64,000 bases of DNA from Falsiroseomonas ponticola (GTDB lineage: Bacteria > Pseudomonadota > Alphaproteobacteria > Acetobacterales > Acetobacteraceae), in assembly GCF_016805305.1 (NCBI RefSeq), contig NZ_JAERQN010000001.1:806001-870000 (forward strand), written 5' to 3'. The translations under genes were made by a program, and so were the position numbers. The notes under the pieces were generated by a model. That model worked only from the letters and a program-made list of their open reading frames with translations. It did not search any database and was not told the DNA's origin. This document shows positions 18,512-27,445 of the stretch, piece after piece. Every line of letters starts with the position of its first letter. The first letter of the stretch is position 1.

Positions 18512-20983
18512 TTAACCAGTGCCTGCTTCGGTGGCGCTCTCGGCCAGGGTCTCGGGCGCGGGGGCGTCCCGCAGGTGGATGGTGAAGATGGCGCCGTCCG
18601 GGCCGTTCTCCGCCGCGATGCGCCCGCCCATCGCCACCACCAGCCCGTGGCAGATGGACAGGCCGAGCCCGGTGCCGCGATCCGGCCCCTTGGTGGTGAC
18701 GAAGGGTTCGAACATGCGCGCGAGCACGAGGTCGGGCAGCCCGCCGCCGCTATCGGCCACGCGCAGCGCGGTGAAGCCATCCTCCGCCGGCGTCGCGGTG
18801 ATGGCGATCCAGCGCGGCGCCTCCGGCGGCCGGGCGGCCAGCACATCCCCGGCATTGGCCAGCAGGTTGGCCAGCACCTGTTCCAGCGCGACCAGGTGGC
18901 CCAGCACGATGGGCGCCGGATCGCCGAGTGCGCAGCGGATCTCGATGCCCGCTTCCCGCAGCACGCCGCCGGCCAGCGCCATGGCGCCTTCGACGGCATC
19001 GCCCAGCGGCACGGGCTGGGGCGGCGCGTGTTCGTCCACGCCGCGGGCGAAGCGGCGCAGATGCTCGATCAGCGCGGCGGCGCGCTGGGTGTAGCCGGCG
19101 ATGCGGTCCAGCCGCTGTTCCGCGACATCGACGCGGTCGCGCCGCATGGCGGTGCGCGCATTGTTGGCGGCCAGCGCGATGGCCTGCAGCGGCTGCTTGA
19201 GTTCATGCGCCAGGCCCGCCGACATCTCCCCCAGCGAGGCGAGGCGCGCGGCGGCGATGGCGCGCGCATCGGCGGCGCGTTCGGCGGTGACGTCGGCGAT
19301 GTAGCCCACGGCATCGGCGCTGCCATCGGGCAGGCGCGCGATGACGGTCAGCGTGACCTTCACCTGCAGCAGCCGCCCATCGGCGCAGCGCAGCCGCAAA
19401 TCCTTCGACCATTCATCGGCGCCGGCGAAGAGGCTGCGGTCCCCGGTATAGCCGGCCTGGGGCGGATCGAAGATCGCGCGCAGGCCGCCCGGCGCGTTCA
19501 CCTGGTCATAGGGCCAGCCCGTCATGCGTTCGATGGAGCGGCTGACATAGGTCTTGGTGCCGCGGCCATTGGGCGCGATGGTCACGCGGAAGACGACGAT
19601 CGGCGCGCCTTCCAGCGTGCGGTCCAGCTCCCGCCGCGCGGCTTCCACCTGGGCCGTCGCCTCCCGCTCCACCGTCACGTCGCGGCTGTAGCCCACCACC
19701 TCCCCGCCGCCATCGGGGCGCAGCGACAGGCGGTGCAGGCTGGTCACCAGGATCGGGCGCGGCGCGAAGGCGGATGGGGCGGTCCATTCGAAGCTGGCGG
19801 TGCCGGTGGCCAGCGCTTCCAGCAGGGCGCTGCGCAGCGCGGCCGGCGGCGGGTCCTGCGCGCCGCCGGCGCGGTAGAGCAGCCCGGCCGCGCCATCGGC
19901 CGCGACATCGAGGAGGAAGAGGCCGACGGGCAGGCCCGCATGCAGCCGCTCCACCTGTTCGCGCCCCTGGCGCAGCGCGGCGGCGGTATCGGCCAGCGCG
20001 TGGTTGCGCCGCGTGACGCGGCCGAAGAGCAGCGCGAGCAGGACGCCGGCGGAGAGCGCCAGCACGGCGAAGCGCACCGCGCCGCGCAGCAGGGGCATCG
20101 CCTCCATCTCCGCTTCCGCATCGACGGCGGCGAAGGCGACCAGGTTGGTGTCGTCCACCGCCTGCACGGCCATGAACTGGTCGCGGCCATTCACCTGGCT
20201 TTCCTGCCGGAAGGTGAAGGCGCCCCGCTGGCTGAGCCCGGCCATGGCATCGGCCGGCAGCGGGATGAGCAGCCCGAGCAGGGAGGCGACGTCATGGCTG
20301 CGCGCCAGCAATTCGCCTTCCCGCCGCAGGATGGCGACGACGTCGTTCGGCCGCGGCGTCATCTGCGCCAGGCGCTGGGAGACGTCGCGCGGGCTGATGG
20401 AGGCGATGACGATGCCGGCGAAGCGCCCGCCCTCATCCTCCAGCCGCGACACCGCGGCGAAAAGCGGCTGGGCGGTGGCGCGGCCGGCGAAGGGGGCGCT
20501 GATGCGCAGCCCCGCGGCGCCGGCCGCGGCCTCGGTGAAATAGGGCCGGTCCGCGACGGAGAAGGGCCGGGTGTCCGGGTCCGAATGCCAGAGCGTCTCC
20601 CCGGCCGGGCCGGCGATGACGATGTTGGCGAGGGTGGTGCGCCCCGCCGCGGCTTCGCTGATGATGGAGCGCATCATGCGCTCCGCCTCCTGCCGCGCGC
20701 TGTCGTCGCCGCTGCGGCGAAGCGCGATCCAGCGCCGCGCCAGCACGGTGGCGAAGCCGGCATCGTCCACGACGTGGGAGGCGACATGCCCGACCGCGGC
20801 GGCGGCGGCGCTGGCGCGCAGATAGGCGTCCTGGGCGCTCAGCCGCTCCGCGCGGTCCACCACCGCTTCGGCCACCAGCCAGGCGGGCACCGCGACCAGC
20901 AGGGCGAGGATGACCAGCACGGTCGGCGCGGCGCCGGCCCCGATCGCCCTTCCCTTGCCGCGAAGACCAGAGCGAAGCCCCAT
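18512..20983 (-). CDS. PAS-domain sensor histidine kinase with periplasmic sensor
   Basis: An 823-aa membrane kinase. It has a first membrane helix (PTVLVILALLVAVPAWLVAEAV, about 20-41), a large periplasmic dCache-like sensor (about 45-290), a second helix (about 302-320), PAS-like segments (the last around TYVSRSIERMTGWPYDQV), then HisKA with the phospho-His in MSAGLAHELKQPLQAI and an ATPase domain with N-box NLLANAGDVL, DSGGGLPD and GTGLGLSICHG. The ATG at 20983 is used; an upstream TTG is poorer. It lies upstream of flgKL and downstream of the GH8 gene. Its cognate regulator is not adjacent; the nearest is the CtrA-like protein at 22.5 kb. Confidence 0.9.
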   Translation of the reverse strand: MGLRSGLRGKGRAIGAGAAPTVLVILALLVAVPAWLVAEAVVDRAERLSAQDAYLRASAAAAAVGHVASHVVDDAGFATVLARRWIALRRSGDDSARQEAERMMRSIISEAAAGRTTLANIVIAGPAGETLWHSDPDTRPFSVADRPYFTEAAAGAAGLRISAPFAGRATAQPLFAAVSRLEDEGGRFAGIVIASISPRDVSQRLAQMTPRPNDVVAILRREGELLARSHDVASLLGLLIPLPADAMAGLSQRGAFTFRQESQVNGRDQFMAVQAVDDTNLVAFAAVDAEAEMEAMPLLRGAVRFAVLALSAGVLLALLFGRVTRRNHALADTAAALRQGREQVERLHAGLPVGLFLLDVAADGAAGLLYRAGGAQDPPPAALRSALLEALATGTASFEWTAPSAFAPRPILVTSLHRLSLRPDGGGEVVGYSRDVTVEREATAQVEAARRELDRTLEGAPIVVFRVTIAPNGRGTKTYVSRSIERMTGWPYDQVNAPGGLRAIFDPPQAGYTGDRSLFAGADEWSKDLRLRCADGRLLQVKVTLTVIARLPDGSADAVGYIADVTAERAADARAIAAARLASLGEMSAGLAHELKQPLQAIALAANNARTAMRRDRVDVAEQRLDRIAGYTQRAAALIEHLRRFARGVDEHAPPQPVPLGDAVEGAMALAGGVLREAGIEIRCALGDPAPIVLGHLVALEQVLANLLANAGDVLAARPPEAPRWIAITATPAEDGFTALRVADSGGGLPDLVLARMFEPFVTTKGPDRGTGLGLSICHGLVVAMGGRIAAENGPDGAIFTIHLRDAPAPETLAESATEAGTG

Positions 20984-21033
20984 GCCCAACCATAACCCCC
21001 GTCGGGTCGGCAGGGAAACGTTGCCGGCTGCGG

Positions 21034-22257
21034 TCAGGCCGCGCCTTCGGCCGGCACCCAGCCCGCGGCGGCGCCGCGGCCGGCTTCCATCGATGCCATG
21101 CGCGCCAGCATGATCAGCGCCCCGGCATAGTAGTCCGGCGCCGTCGCCACCGCGGGGAAGGACGGGCGCAGGATCCCGGCGCCGGCGCCCCGGCTGGCCA
21201 GCGTCAGCGCCGCCACGGCGCGCACGCCTTCATGCCCGGGATAGGGGGAGAGCGCGCCGGTCTGCAGGTCCGCCCAGGCGGGCAGCGTCTCCGGCCGCGC
21301 ATGTTCCCAGAAGGCCGCGGCGGCGCGGAGCGATTCCGCCTCATGCAGCCCGGCCCAGGCGAGGTAGAGCGGCACGCGGATCGCGTCCCAGGAGAAGCGC
21401 GGCGGCCAGCCATTGGCGGGCGTCATGCGCCCGGTGGTGGCATCGATGTGCAGCCAGTCCGGCGGCAGGCGCCAGGTGCCGAAGCGCCCGGCGGCCAGGA
21501 TGTGGCGGCCATCGGCCTCGACCCGGCGCAGCTCCGTCCCCGGCACCAGGGCGGCGAGGGAGCGGATGGCGGGCAGGTTGTAGTAGGACGGGTTCACCAC
21601 GCAGGCATTGGGGCGCGTGAAGCCGTAGGCGCCCGGCAGCAGCACGGTGCGCCCGGCGATGTCGCGCGTGCAGAGCTTCACGATGTCCTGCGTGATGGCG
21701 GCGGCCATGTCCTCCCACGCCGGGACGGACCAGCGCGCGGCGGCGCGCTGCAGCGCCCAGGCGATGGCGATGTCGCCATCCGTCGCGTTGTTGTTGTCCG
21801 GCACCGCCACGGCCTGGTGGGGGCGCCAGGACCAGGCGAAGAGCGTGTCGCGGGGACGGGCGAGGTTGTCGCGCGTCCAGCCCAGGATGCGTTCGAAGGC
21901 GGCGCGGTCCGCGCACCATTCGGCCAGCAGCATCGCGAAGCCCTGGCCCTCGGAATGCGAGACGCCGCCATTGCCGCTGTCGATCACGCGTCCATCGCGC
22001 GTCACGAAGCGGTCGCGGAACTGGCGCCATTCCGAGATGTCGCGGTCGTCGGCGGTGGAGGCGAGGGGCGGCGCGGGCGGCAGGTGGAGGATGCCGGGAT
22101 TGGCGGCGGGCGCCGCGACGGTGCGCGGGCGCAGGGTCAGGCTGGCCGCGGCGCCGAGGCCGAGGGTCAGCAGGGCACGCCGCCCGGGCAGCACGGAGCC
22201 GCGCGGCGCTGCCGGCGCGGGCGGTGGCGGCGTGCGGGACGCTTCGTTGATGACCAC
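21034..22257 (-). CDS. Glycosyl hydrolase family 8 endoglucanase
   Basis: A roughly 407-aa secreted glucanase, BcsZ-like. The N-terminus carries a twin-Arg-type signal (PGRRALLTLGLGAAASLTL). GH8 catalytic segments are visible: the acid Glu in VSHSEGQGFAMLLAEW and the Asp region NNATDGDIAIAWAL. The best start is the GTG at 22257, with GGAGGAG five bases upstream; the longer frame begins at 22272 without such a site. No cellulose synthase genes are in the window, so the enzyme may trim the cell's own exopolysaccharide or attack external glucan. It sits among kinases and CtrA-like regulators, and a CCCGAC direct repeat lies about 85 bases upstream. Confidence 0.88.
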   Translation of the reverse strand: MVINEASRTPPPPAPAAPRGSVLPGRRALLTLGLGAAASLTLRPRTVAAPAANPGILHLPPAPPLASTADDRDISEWRQFRDRFVTRDGRVIDSGNGGVSHSEGQGFAMLLAEWCADRAAFERILGWTRDNLARPRDTLFAWSWRPHQAVAVPDNNNATDGDIAIAWALQRAAARWSVPAWEDMAAAITQDIVKLCTRDIAGRTVLLPGAYGFTRPNACVVNPSYYNLPAIRSLAALVPGTELRRVEADGRHILAAGRFGTWRLPPDWLHIDATTGRMTPANGWPPRFSWDAIRVPLYLAWAGLHEAESLRAAAAFWEHARPETLPAWADLQTGALSPYPGHEGVRAVAALTLASRGAGAGILRPSFPAVATAPDYYAGALIMLARMASMEAGRGAAAGWVPAEGAA

Positions 22258-22341
22258 GATACTCCTCCGCACCGTCCATGGCCCCTTCCCGGGGCACGAC
22301 GGCGCTGGCGCATCGTTGCCGCATCGGGGGCGAAAAATCGC

Positions 22342-22357
22342 GTCGGGTTCGGTCGGG
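22342..22357 (-). promoter_or_regulatory. CCCGAC-N4-CCCGAC direct repeat (GH8 copy)
   Basis: On the minus strand CCCGAC-CGAA-CCCGAC lies upstream of the GH8 gene. The same 10-base-period repeat is found at 26665 and 29289. Direct repeats with this period suit an OmpR-class dimer. The rest of 22258-22492 shows no gene. Confidence 0.4.
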
Positions 22358-22492
22358 AAGGTTCAGAAACCGGTCGTAAGTATCGGAAAAGGCCGCGGAA
22401 TATCGGGCGGCGCCGGATGCGCGAAACGGCGAAGCCCGGCCGGAGGGGGCTCCGGACGGGCTTCGGGCGTCGTCGGTCGGGAAGGGGTGCCG

Positions 22493-23269
22493 TCAGGCGG
22501 CCTCGGCCCATGCCTTGGCGGGGCTGGTCAGGCGGTTCGGGCGGCGCAGATGGCCATCCGCGAAGCGCGACCGCGCGGCGGCGATGGCGGTCACCGGCGG
22601 TTCCTCCGCCATGTAGCCGCGGCCCCAGGCGGTGCGGATGAATTCCGCGGCGCCGGCGGCGGCCAGCTTGCGGCGCACCTTGCAGATGAAGACGTCGAGC
22701 GTGCGGCTGTCCGGCCCTTCGTCCGAGCCGTAGAGGCGCTGCAGGAAATCGGCCTTCGTCACCAGGCTGCCGCGGCGGAGGAACAGCATCTCCAGCACGT
22801 CGTATTCGCGGCGGGTGATGCGGACATCGCGGCCATCGACGGTCAGGGCGAGGTTCGCCTGGTCCAGCGTGGTGTTGCCGATGGTGATCCAGGCGGAGAG
22901 ATGGCCGAGCATGCGGCGCTGCAGGGCGCGCAGCCGGACGACGAGGGTGGTGATCGCCATCGGCGCCATCAGCACATCGTCGGCGCCGGCATCCAGCGCC
23001 TCCGCCTCGCTCTCCGGCGTCGCGGAGGCGACCAGCACCACGGTGGGGACACCCAGGCGCTGGCGCGCCACGGCGCGGATGCCGGCGATGACGGCGTGGC
23101 CGAGGCCCGCGGCCTCGATCAGGATGGCGTCATAGGGGCCGGTCTGGGCCGCGACGGCGCCGGGATCGTCATCCAGCGCGACGGTGTCCACCATCAGGCC
23201 TTCATGGCCCAGGGCAACCTTGAGCCTCTGTCCCGCCGGCAGGGTGGAAGCGACAACCAGAATGCGCAT
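22493..23269 (-). CDS. CtrA-like response regulator with Glu in place of the phospho-Asp
   Basis: A 258-aa OmpR-class regulator, paralogous to the protein encoded at 12212-12988. The DNA-binding half is CtrA-like: TRREYDVLEMLFLRRGSLVT, RLYGSDEGPDSRTLDVFICK and IRTAWGRGYMAEEP. In the receiver the expected phospho-Asp is Glu (YDAILIEAAGLG), the acidic pair after strand 1 is missing (MRILVVASTLPAG) and the switch Lys is Ala (LMAPMAIT). Glu can mimic a phosphorylated state, so this may be constitutively active. It lies between two histidine kinase genes. Upstream at 23378-23425 is a CtrA-like half-site pair overlapping an inverted repeat. Confidence 0.87.
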   Translation of the reverse strand: MRILVVASTLPAGQRLKVALGHEGLMVDTVALDDDPGAVAAQTGPYDAILIEAAGLGHAVIAGIRAVARQRLGVPTVVLVASATPESEAEALDAGADDVLMAPMAITTLVVRLRALQRRMLGHLSAWITIGNTTLDQANLALTVDGRDVRITRREYDVLEMLFLRRGSLVTKADFLQRLYGSDEGPDSRTLDVFICKVRRKLAAAGAAEFIRTAWGRGYMAEEPPVTAIAAARSRFADGHLRRPNRLTSPAKAWAEAA

Positions 23270-23377
23270 GTCGGTATCCCTCGCGATCTTCGCCCGGCAG
23301 CGAACGATGTTCGTCCGCCCTCGATCCGTAACGGCATCAATGTCGCTGGAGGGGGTCGCGGGTACGAGTCGGCTTTC

Positions 23378-23393
23378 TTAAGGGTTGGTCAAC
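23378..23393. promoter_or_regulatory. CtrA-box-like element
   Basis: TTAA-N7-TCAAC differs by one base from the CtrA consensus TTAA-N7-TTAAC. It lies upstream of the CtrA-like gene starting at 23269 and, on the minus strand, overlaps a TTGACC -35-like hexamer, as in CtrA-regulated promoters. Confidence 0.4.
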
Positions 23394-23425
23394 GCCCGGC
23401 GCTCTCGTTTACGTGTTTGACCAAC
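23384..23425. repeat. Spaced inverted repeat GTTGGTCAA / TTGACCAAC
   Basis: Exact 9-base arms at 23384-23392 and 23417-23425 are separated by 24 bases, so their centres are about three DNA turns apart. The element lies between the second kinase's stop and the CtrA-like gene. It could be a two-site operator or a 3' stem. Confidence 0.5.
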
Positions 23426-23429
23426 TCTG

Positions 23430-25637
23430 TCAGGAAATGTCGGGCGCCGCGTCCGGAAGCGTCGGCGCGCCGGCGCCGGCGGTGGCCACGGGGGCGGCCG
23501 CCGGGGCCCCCGCGATGGCGAAGGTCAGCGTCATCACCGCGCCATCCGGGCCGTTGGCGGCGGTGATGGAGCCGCCGAAGGCGCGCATGGCGGCATGGAC
23601 CAGCGGCAGGCCGAGCCCGGTGCCCTTGCCTGGCGCCTTGGTGGTGAAGAAGGGTTCGAACAGGCGGTCCATGTGGCTGTCGGGGATGCCGCCGCCGCTG
23701 TCGGCGATGGTCATGGCCAACATCGGCCCTTCCACCGCGGCGGCGATGCGGATCCAGCCCGCGCCCTCGCCCTCCCGCCCCGTCTCCCGCCGGTGGTCGT
23801 CGATCGCGTCGCGGGCGTTCATCAGCAGGTTCACGATGGCCTGTTCCAGCGGCACCAGCCGGGCCATCACCGGGGGCAGGCCGGCCGGCAGGTCGATGGA
23901 GAGGTCGATGGCGGCGGCGTGCAGCGCCCCGTTGGTGAGGACGGAGGCGCCTTCCACCGCCTGGGCCAGGGACAGCGGCTCGGGCTCCCCCTCATCCGAC
24001 CGGCCGAAGACGCGCAGGTGGTCCACGATGTCGCGCGCGCGCTGCGCCTGCTGGCCGATGCGCGACAGGCGTTCCTGGATATCCGGCAGCGCCGCCGCGC
24101 CGCGCCGCTGCAGGGCGCGGGAGGCGTTGTCCGCCGCCAGCGACATGACGGCCAGTGGCTGGTTGAGTTCATGCGCCAGGCCCGTCGCCATCTCGCCCAG
24201 CGTGGTCAGGCGGCCGGCATTCTGCAGCTTGGCCTGGATGGCGCGTTCGTCGGAGATGTCGGCGATGTAGCCCACCATCTCGGCCGTGCCGTCGGCGCGG
24301 CGGTCCACCACGCGGACGGAATCGCGCACCCAGATCCACTGGCCATCGCCGCGGCGAAGGCGGAATTCGCGCTGCGCCTCCCCCTGCTGGCCGACGCTGG
24401 CGTAGAACTCCGCCTGGCGCGCGGCGTCCGACGGCTCCATCAGCTCATGCGGGTCGGGCATGTCGAGCAGATGGGCGGGCGTCCAGCCCACCACGCGTTC
24501 GGCGCTTTCGCTGGCATGGGTCAGGGTGAAGGTGCCGTCCGGGCGGATGTCGCCGCCATAGATCAGGCCCGGCAGGCCCGCGATGCGGCGGGCATAGGTG
24601 GCGCTGGCGGCCTCGGCCAGGGATCGTTCCGTCTCCGCCGCGGCCGCGACCTGGCGGGCGGTGGCGCGGGCGCGCAGCGACAGGCCGACCCAGACCAGCA
24701 TCAGCGTCACGGCGCCGCCGGCCCCGGCCGTCAGCCGCACCAGCAGGGCGAGGTTGGCGACGCCGGCCTGGCTGGCCGCATAGTCCTGGATGTAGGCGAC
24801 GGTCAGCGGCGTGCCCGCCACGCGGCGCCAGGCGGTGATGCTCTGCTGTCCTTCCGGCGTGCGGCGCAGCACGGACCCGGTCATCTGGTCGGGCGGGCTG
24901 GCGCGCAGCGGGTCATCCGCCGGCAGCTCCGTGCCGATGGCGGTGCCGGGGATGCGGCTGTGGGCGGCGCGCAGCGTGCCGCGCAGGATCATGGCGCTGT
25001 CCTGCGGGCGGAACTGGATCTCGGCCAGCGCTTCCGACAGGTCGTGCAGGTCCATGGAGACGACGGCGACGCCGGCGAAGGCCGCATCGGGGCCGAGCAG
25101 CGGGCGGGTCAGCTGCACGGTCCAGCGCTGGCTGACGCGGCCGACCAGGGGGATGCTGATGAACAGGCCGCGCAGGCCGCGGGCATGGACCTGGAAATGC
25201 TCCCTGTCCCCCAGATAGACCGGCGCGCCGGAGCCGGGGATGGAGGACCAGAGCATCCAGCCATCCCGCCCGATGATGGCGACCTGGATGAAGCCGAACT
25301 GGCCGGCATTCACGGTGCTGGCCAGCTCCGTCTCGATCGCGGAGCGGCCCTGGTCGTTGCCGGATTCGCGCAGCACGAGCCAGGACTGGGTCAGGCGGTG
25401 CAGGACCTCCACCGCCTCCAGCCGCCGCAGCAGCACCTGGTGCACCACGTCGGCGGCGGCCTCCGCCTCCACCCGCGCGCTTTCGGTGGCGTCGCGCGAC
25501 AGGCGGCCGATCAGCGCTTCCCCGGCCAGCAGCAGGGCGGCCGCGATCGCCAGCGCGGCGAGCCAGGCGATCCAGCGGCGCGGCGCCGTGCGCGCCGGGG
25601 GGGGCGGCGCGGTCATGGGACGGATCGCGACGGGCAT
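23430..25637 (-). CDS. PAS-domain sensor histidine kinase
   Basis: A 735-aa membrane kinase related to the one at 18.5 kb. It has a first helix (RRWIAWLAALAIAAALLLAGEAL), a periplasmic dCache-type sensor, a second helix (LTAGAGGAVTLMLVWVGLSL), a PAS fold (ERVVGWTPAHLLDMPDP, with the PAC segment VDRRADGTAEMVGYIADISD), HisKA (ATGLAHELNQPLAVMSLAAD) and ATPase boxes NLLMNARDAI, DSGGGIPDSH and GKGTGLGLPLVH. The ATG at 25637 is chosen; one at 25616 is possible. It follows the OmpR-type regulator gene with a 181-base gap, so those two are the likely cognate pair. Confidence 0.9.
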   Translation of the reverse strand: MPVAIRPMTAPPPPARTAPRRWIAWLAALAIAAALLLAGEALIGRLSRDATESARVEAEAAADVVHQVLLRRLEAVEVLHRLTQSWLVLRESGNDQGRSAIETELASTVNAGQFGFIQVAIIGRDGWMLWSSIPGSGAPVYLGDREHFQVHARGLRGLFISIPLVGRVSQRWTVQLTRPLLGPDAAFAGVAVVSMDLHDLSEALAEIQFRPQDSAMILRGTLRAAHSRIPGTAIGTELPADDPLRASPPDQMTGSVLRRTPEGQQSITAWRRVAGTPLTVAYIQDYAASQAGVANLALLVRLTAGAGGAVTLMLVWVGLSLRARATARQVAAAAETERSLAEAASATYARRIAGLPGLIYGGDIRPDGTFTLTHASESAERVVGWTPAHLLDMPDPHELMEPSDAARQAEFYASVGQQGEAQREFRLRRGDGQWIWVRDSVRVVDRRADGTAEMVGYIADISDERAIQAKLQNAGRLTTLGEMATGLAHELNQPLAVMSLAADNASRALQRRGAAALPDIQERLSRIGQQAQRARDIVDHLRVFGRSDEGEPEPLSLAQAVEGASVLTNGALHAAAIDLSIDLPAGLPPVMARLVPLEQAIVNLLMNARDAIDDHRRETGREGEGAGWIRIAAAVEGPMLAMTIADSGGGIPDSHMDRLFEPFFTTKAPGKGTGLGLPLVHAAMRAFGGSITAANGPDGAVMTLTFAIAGAPAAAPVATAGAGAPTLPDAAPDIS

Positions 25638-25818
25638 GGCGGGGGTGCGGGAAGGCCTGTTCCGGTGCAGCCGGGCGCAGCATGGCGGGCGGGTGTTGCC
25701 GGAATGTGGCGCGGGGCGCCCGCGCCGGGGCGCGGCTGGGCGGCCCCCGCGCAACCGCGCGCGGGGCTGGTGCGGGCGCCTGGCCGGGAAGCCGGGCTGC
25801 CTGCCCCCGCCACCGCCG

Positions 25819-26568
25819 CTAGCCCCGCGGGAAGCCCGTGAAGACGTAGCCCTGGCTGCGGATGGCGGTGATCGCGCGGTCGCCGCCCGGGCCGAGCTTG
25901 CGGCGGAGATGCATGACGAGGTTGTCGAGCGCGCGGTCATCCGGCCGCCAGGGGCGGCGGAGCACCCGCTTGGTCAGCGTCTCCCGGTCCACCGGGTGGC
26001 CGGGGGCCTCGGCGAGCACGGCCAGCAGGTCGAACTCCGCGCCGGTCAGCGGCACGACGGAGCCGTCGCCGCGGCGGAGTTCGCGTTCCACCGTCAGCAG
26101 GGTCCAGGTGCCGGCCGCGGGCTGTTCCGGCTCCTTCTCCCGCTCCTTCTCCGCCGGGCGGGCCTGCTGGACGCGGCGCAGATGGGCGCGGATGCGCGCC
26201 ACCAGTTCCCGGCCGGAGATCGGCTTCAGCAGGAAGTCGTCGGCGCCGATCTCCAGCGCCACGATGCGGTCGGTCTCCGCCCGGTTGCCGGTCAGGATCA
26301 GGACGGGCGCATCGGTCAGGGCGCGCAGCGCGCCGATGCGCGGCAGGGTATCCACGCGGCCCAGCCGCTGGTCGAGCACGACGAGGTCCGGCTGCGCCGC
26401 CTCCACCGCCGCGATGGCGGCTTCCCAGGTGGCGGCCGTGGTGGGGCGCATGCCGTAGTCCGACAGGGTGAGGGCCATCTCCTCGGCCAGCGCCTCGTCG
26501 TCCTCGACGATCAGGACGTTGGGCGCCGGGCCCGCCTCCTCGGCGCCGAGTTCCGTGCCTGACGACAT
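25819..26568 (-). CDS. OmpR-family response regulator, intact receiver
   Basis: A 249-aa regulator with a canonical receiver: acidic pair in VLIVEDDEALAEEM, phospho-Asp in DLVVLDQRLG, Lys in LLKPISGRELVARI. A linker rich in Glu/Lys leads to a winged helix ending DDRALDNLVMHLRRKLGPGG and IRSQGYVFTGF. Unlike the three CtrA-like proteins of the island it looks fully phosphorylatable and groups with OmpR/TorR-type proteins. The ATG at 26568 is taken; the open frame upstream enters the divergent promoter region. The following gene is the PAS kinase at 23430-25637. Confidence 0.92.
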   Translation of the reverse strand: MSSGTELGAEEAGPAPNVLIVEDDEALAEEMALTLSDYGMRPTTAATWEAAIAAVEAAQPDLVVLDQRLGRVDTLPRIGALRALTDAPVLILTGNRAETDRIVALEIGADDFLLKPISGRELVARIRAHLRRVQQARPAEKEREKEPEQPAAGTWTLLTVERELRRGDGSVVPLTGAEFDLLAVLAEAPGHPVDRETLTKRVLRRPWRPDDRALDNLVMHLRRKLGPGGDRAITAIRSQGYVFTGFPRG

Positions 26569-26664
26569 TGACAAGACCAAAGCTCCCGATCCGCAGCCCG
26601 CGTCGTGCCCATGATGCCCCGAATCCGTGGGGACAGGGTATCTTCGGGACAACAGGACAGAAAA

Positions 26665-26680
26665 TCCGACACTTCCCGAC
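26665..26680 (+). promoter_or_regulatory. TCCGAC-N4-CCCGAC direct repeat (divergent promoter copy)
   Basis: TCCGACACTTCCCGAC lies in the 249-base intergenic region between the OmpR-type regulator and the CheY-like gene. It shares the 10-base period with the copies at 22342 and 29289, with one mismatch in the first half-site. Confidence 0.4.
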
Positions 26681-26817
26681 AAACTCAAAGCCCTCTCTTC
26701 CGCCAATATCGGGCAGCCATGAAGGCGGGCGGCGCCATCCACGCCGCGGGGTGCCCCGCACCACGGATCCGTCCCCCTTCGGCATCGGATCCGCAGGGGG
26801 TCCAGCGAGACCAGGTA

Positions 26818-27270
26818 ATGGACATTGGCACCGTGTCATCCACCGATTGCGCCATGGTGGTGGTGGTTGACGACGAACCCGACATCGCCCGGGAAATCGC
26901 CGAAGGCCTCGCCGCCGATGGGTTCCAGACCATGGTCGCCGCTTCCGCCGAACAGGTGATCGCGCTGCTGGACCGCGATGGCGGCAGCATCGCCGTGGTG
27001 GTGACGGATCTGCGCATGCCGGGCATGGATGGGATCGGGCTGATCCGCCGCCTGCGCGACCCCGCGCGCGGCGCCGCCATCCCGGAATTCGTGATGATGA
27101 GCGGCCATGCCTCCGCCGCCGAGAAGCAGGCGGCGCGCCTGGCCGGCGCGCTGGCCGTGCTCAACAAGCCCTTCGCCTGGGACGAGCTGGCCCGCGCGGT
27201 GGACCTGGGGCTGGACCGCGCCCGCGCGCGGCGGGCGGGCGCCTCGGTCCCGGATTCCGCGCCGGACTGA
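26818..27270 (+). CDS. Single-domain response regulator (CheY-like)
   Basis: A 150-aa stand-alone receiver. It keeps all key residues: acidic pair in MVVVVDDEPDIAREI, phospho-Asp in VVVTDLRMPGMDG, a Ser in MMSGHAS and Lys in VLNKPFAWDEL. There is no output domain; a basic tail of about 20 residues follows. The start is taken at the ATG at 26818, because the open frame before it crosses the AT-richer divergent promoter. Such proteins act as phosphate sinks, phosphotransfer partners or motor effectors; its position beside a REC-GGDEF-EAL gene and kinases fits a relay role. Confidence 0.85.
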   Translation: MDIGTVSSTDCAMVVVVDDEPDIAREIAEGLAADGFQTMVAASAEQVIALLDRDGGSIAVVVTDLRMPGMDGIGLIRRLRDPARGAAIPEFVMMSGHASAAEKQAARLAGALAVLNKPFAWDELARAVDLGLDRARARRAGASVPDSAPD

Positions 27271-27276
27271 GCCTTA

Positions 27277-27304
27277 CGCCGGATTGGCGGAGCGCCGGAT
27301 TGGC
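27277..27304. repeat. Short tandem direct repeat
   Basis: CGCCGGATTGGC occurs twice, separated by GGAG, just after the CheY-like gene stop. No function is apparent; the rest of 27271-27445 holds a single CCCGACA and no gene. Confidence 0.5.
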
Positions 27305-27445
27305 CGGGCGCGTGCCGGCCGTCTCATCCCGGTAGCGCCTGCTTCAGCAGTTGCTAATATCATGCTGCTTGTGTGGCGCCGCATCGCAGCGGCGCCCGAC
27401 ATTGGCCGGTCGCTGCCCAAGACAGATTGCCAAGGATGACCAGGC

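Noticed and set aside
16876..18999. A longer FlgK reading frame extending to 18999
   Set aside because: The extra N-terminal part overlaps the kinase gene out of frame and is Arg/Pro-rich; the conserved FlgK start is at 18360.
18500..20995. 831-codon open frame opposite the sensor kinase at 18.5 kb
   Set aside because: Complement-strand shadow; composition is not protein-like and the kinase on the other strand has full catalytic motifs.
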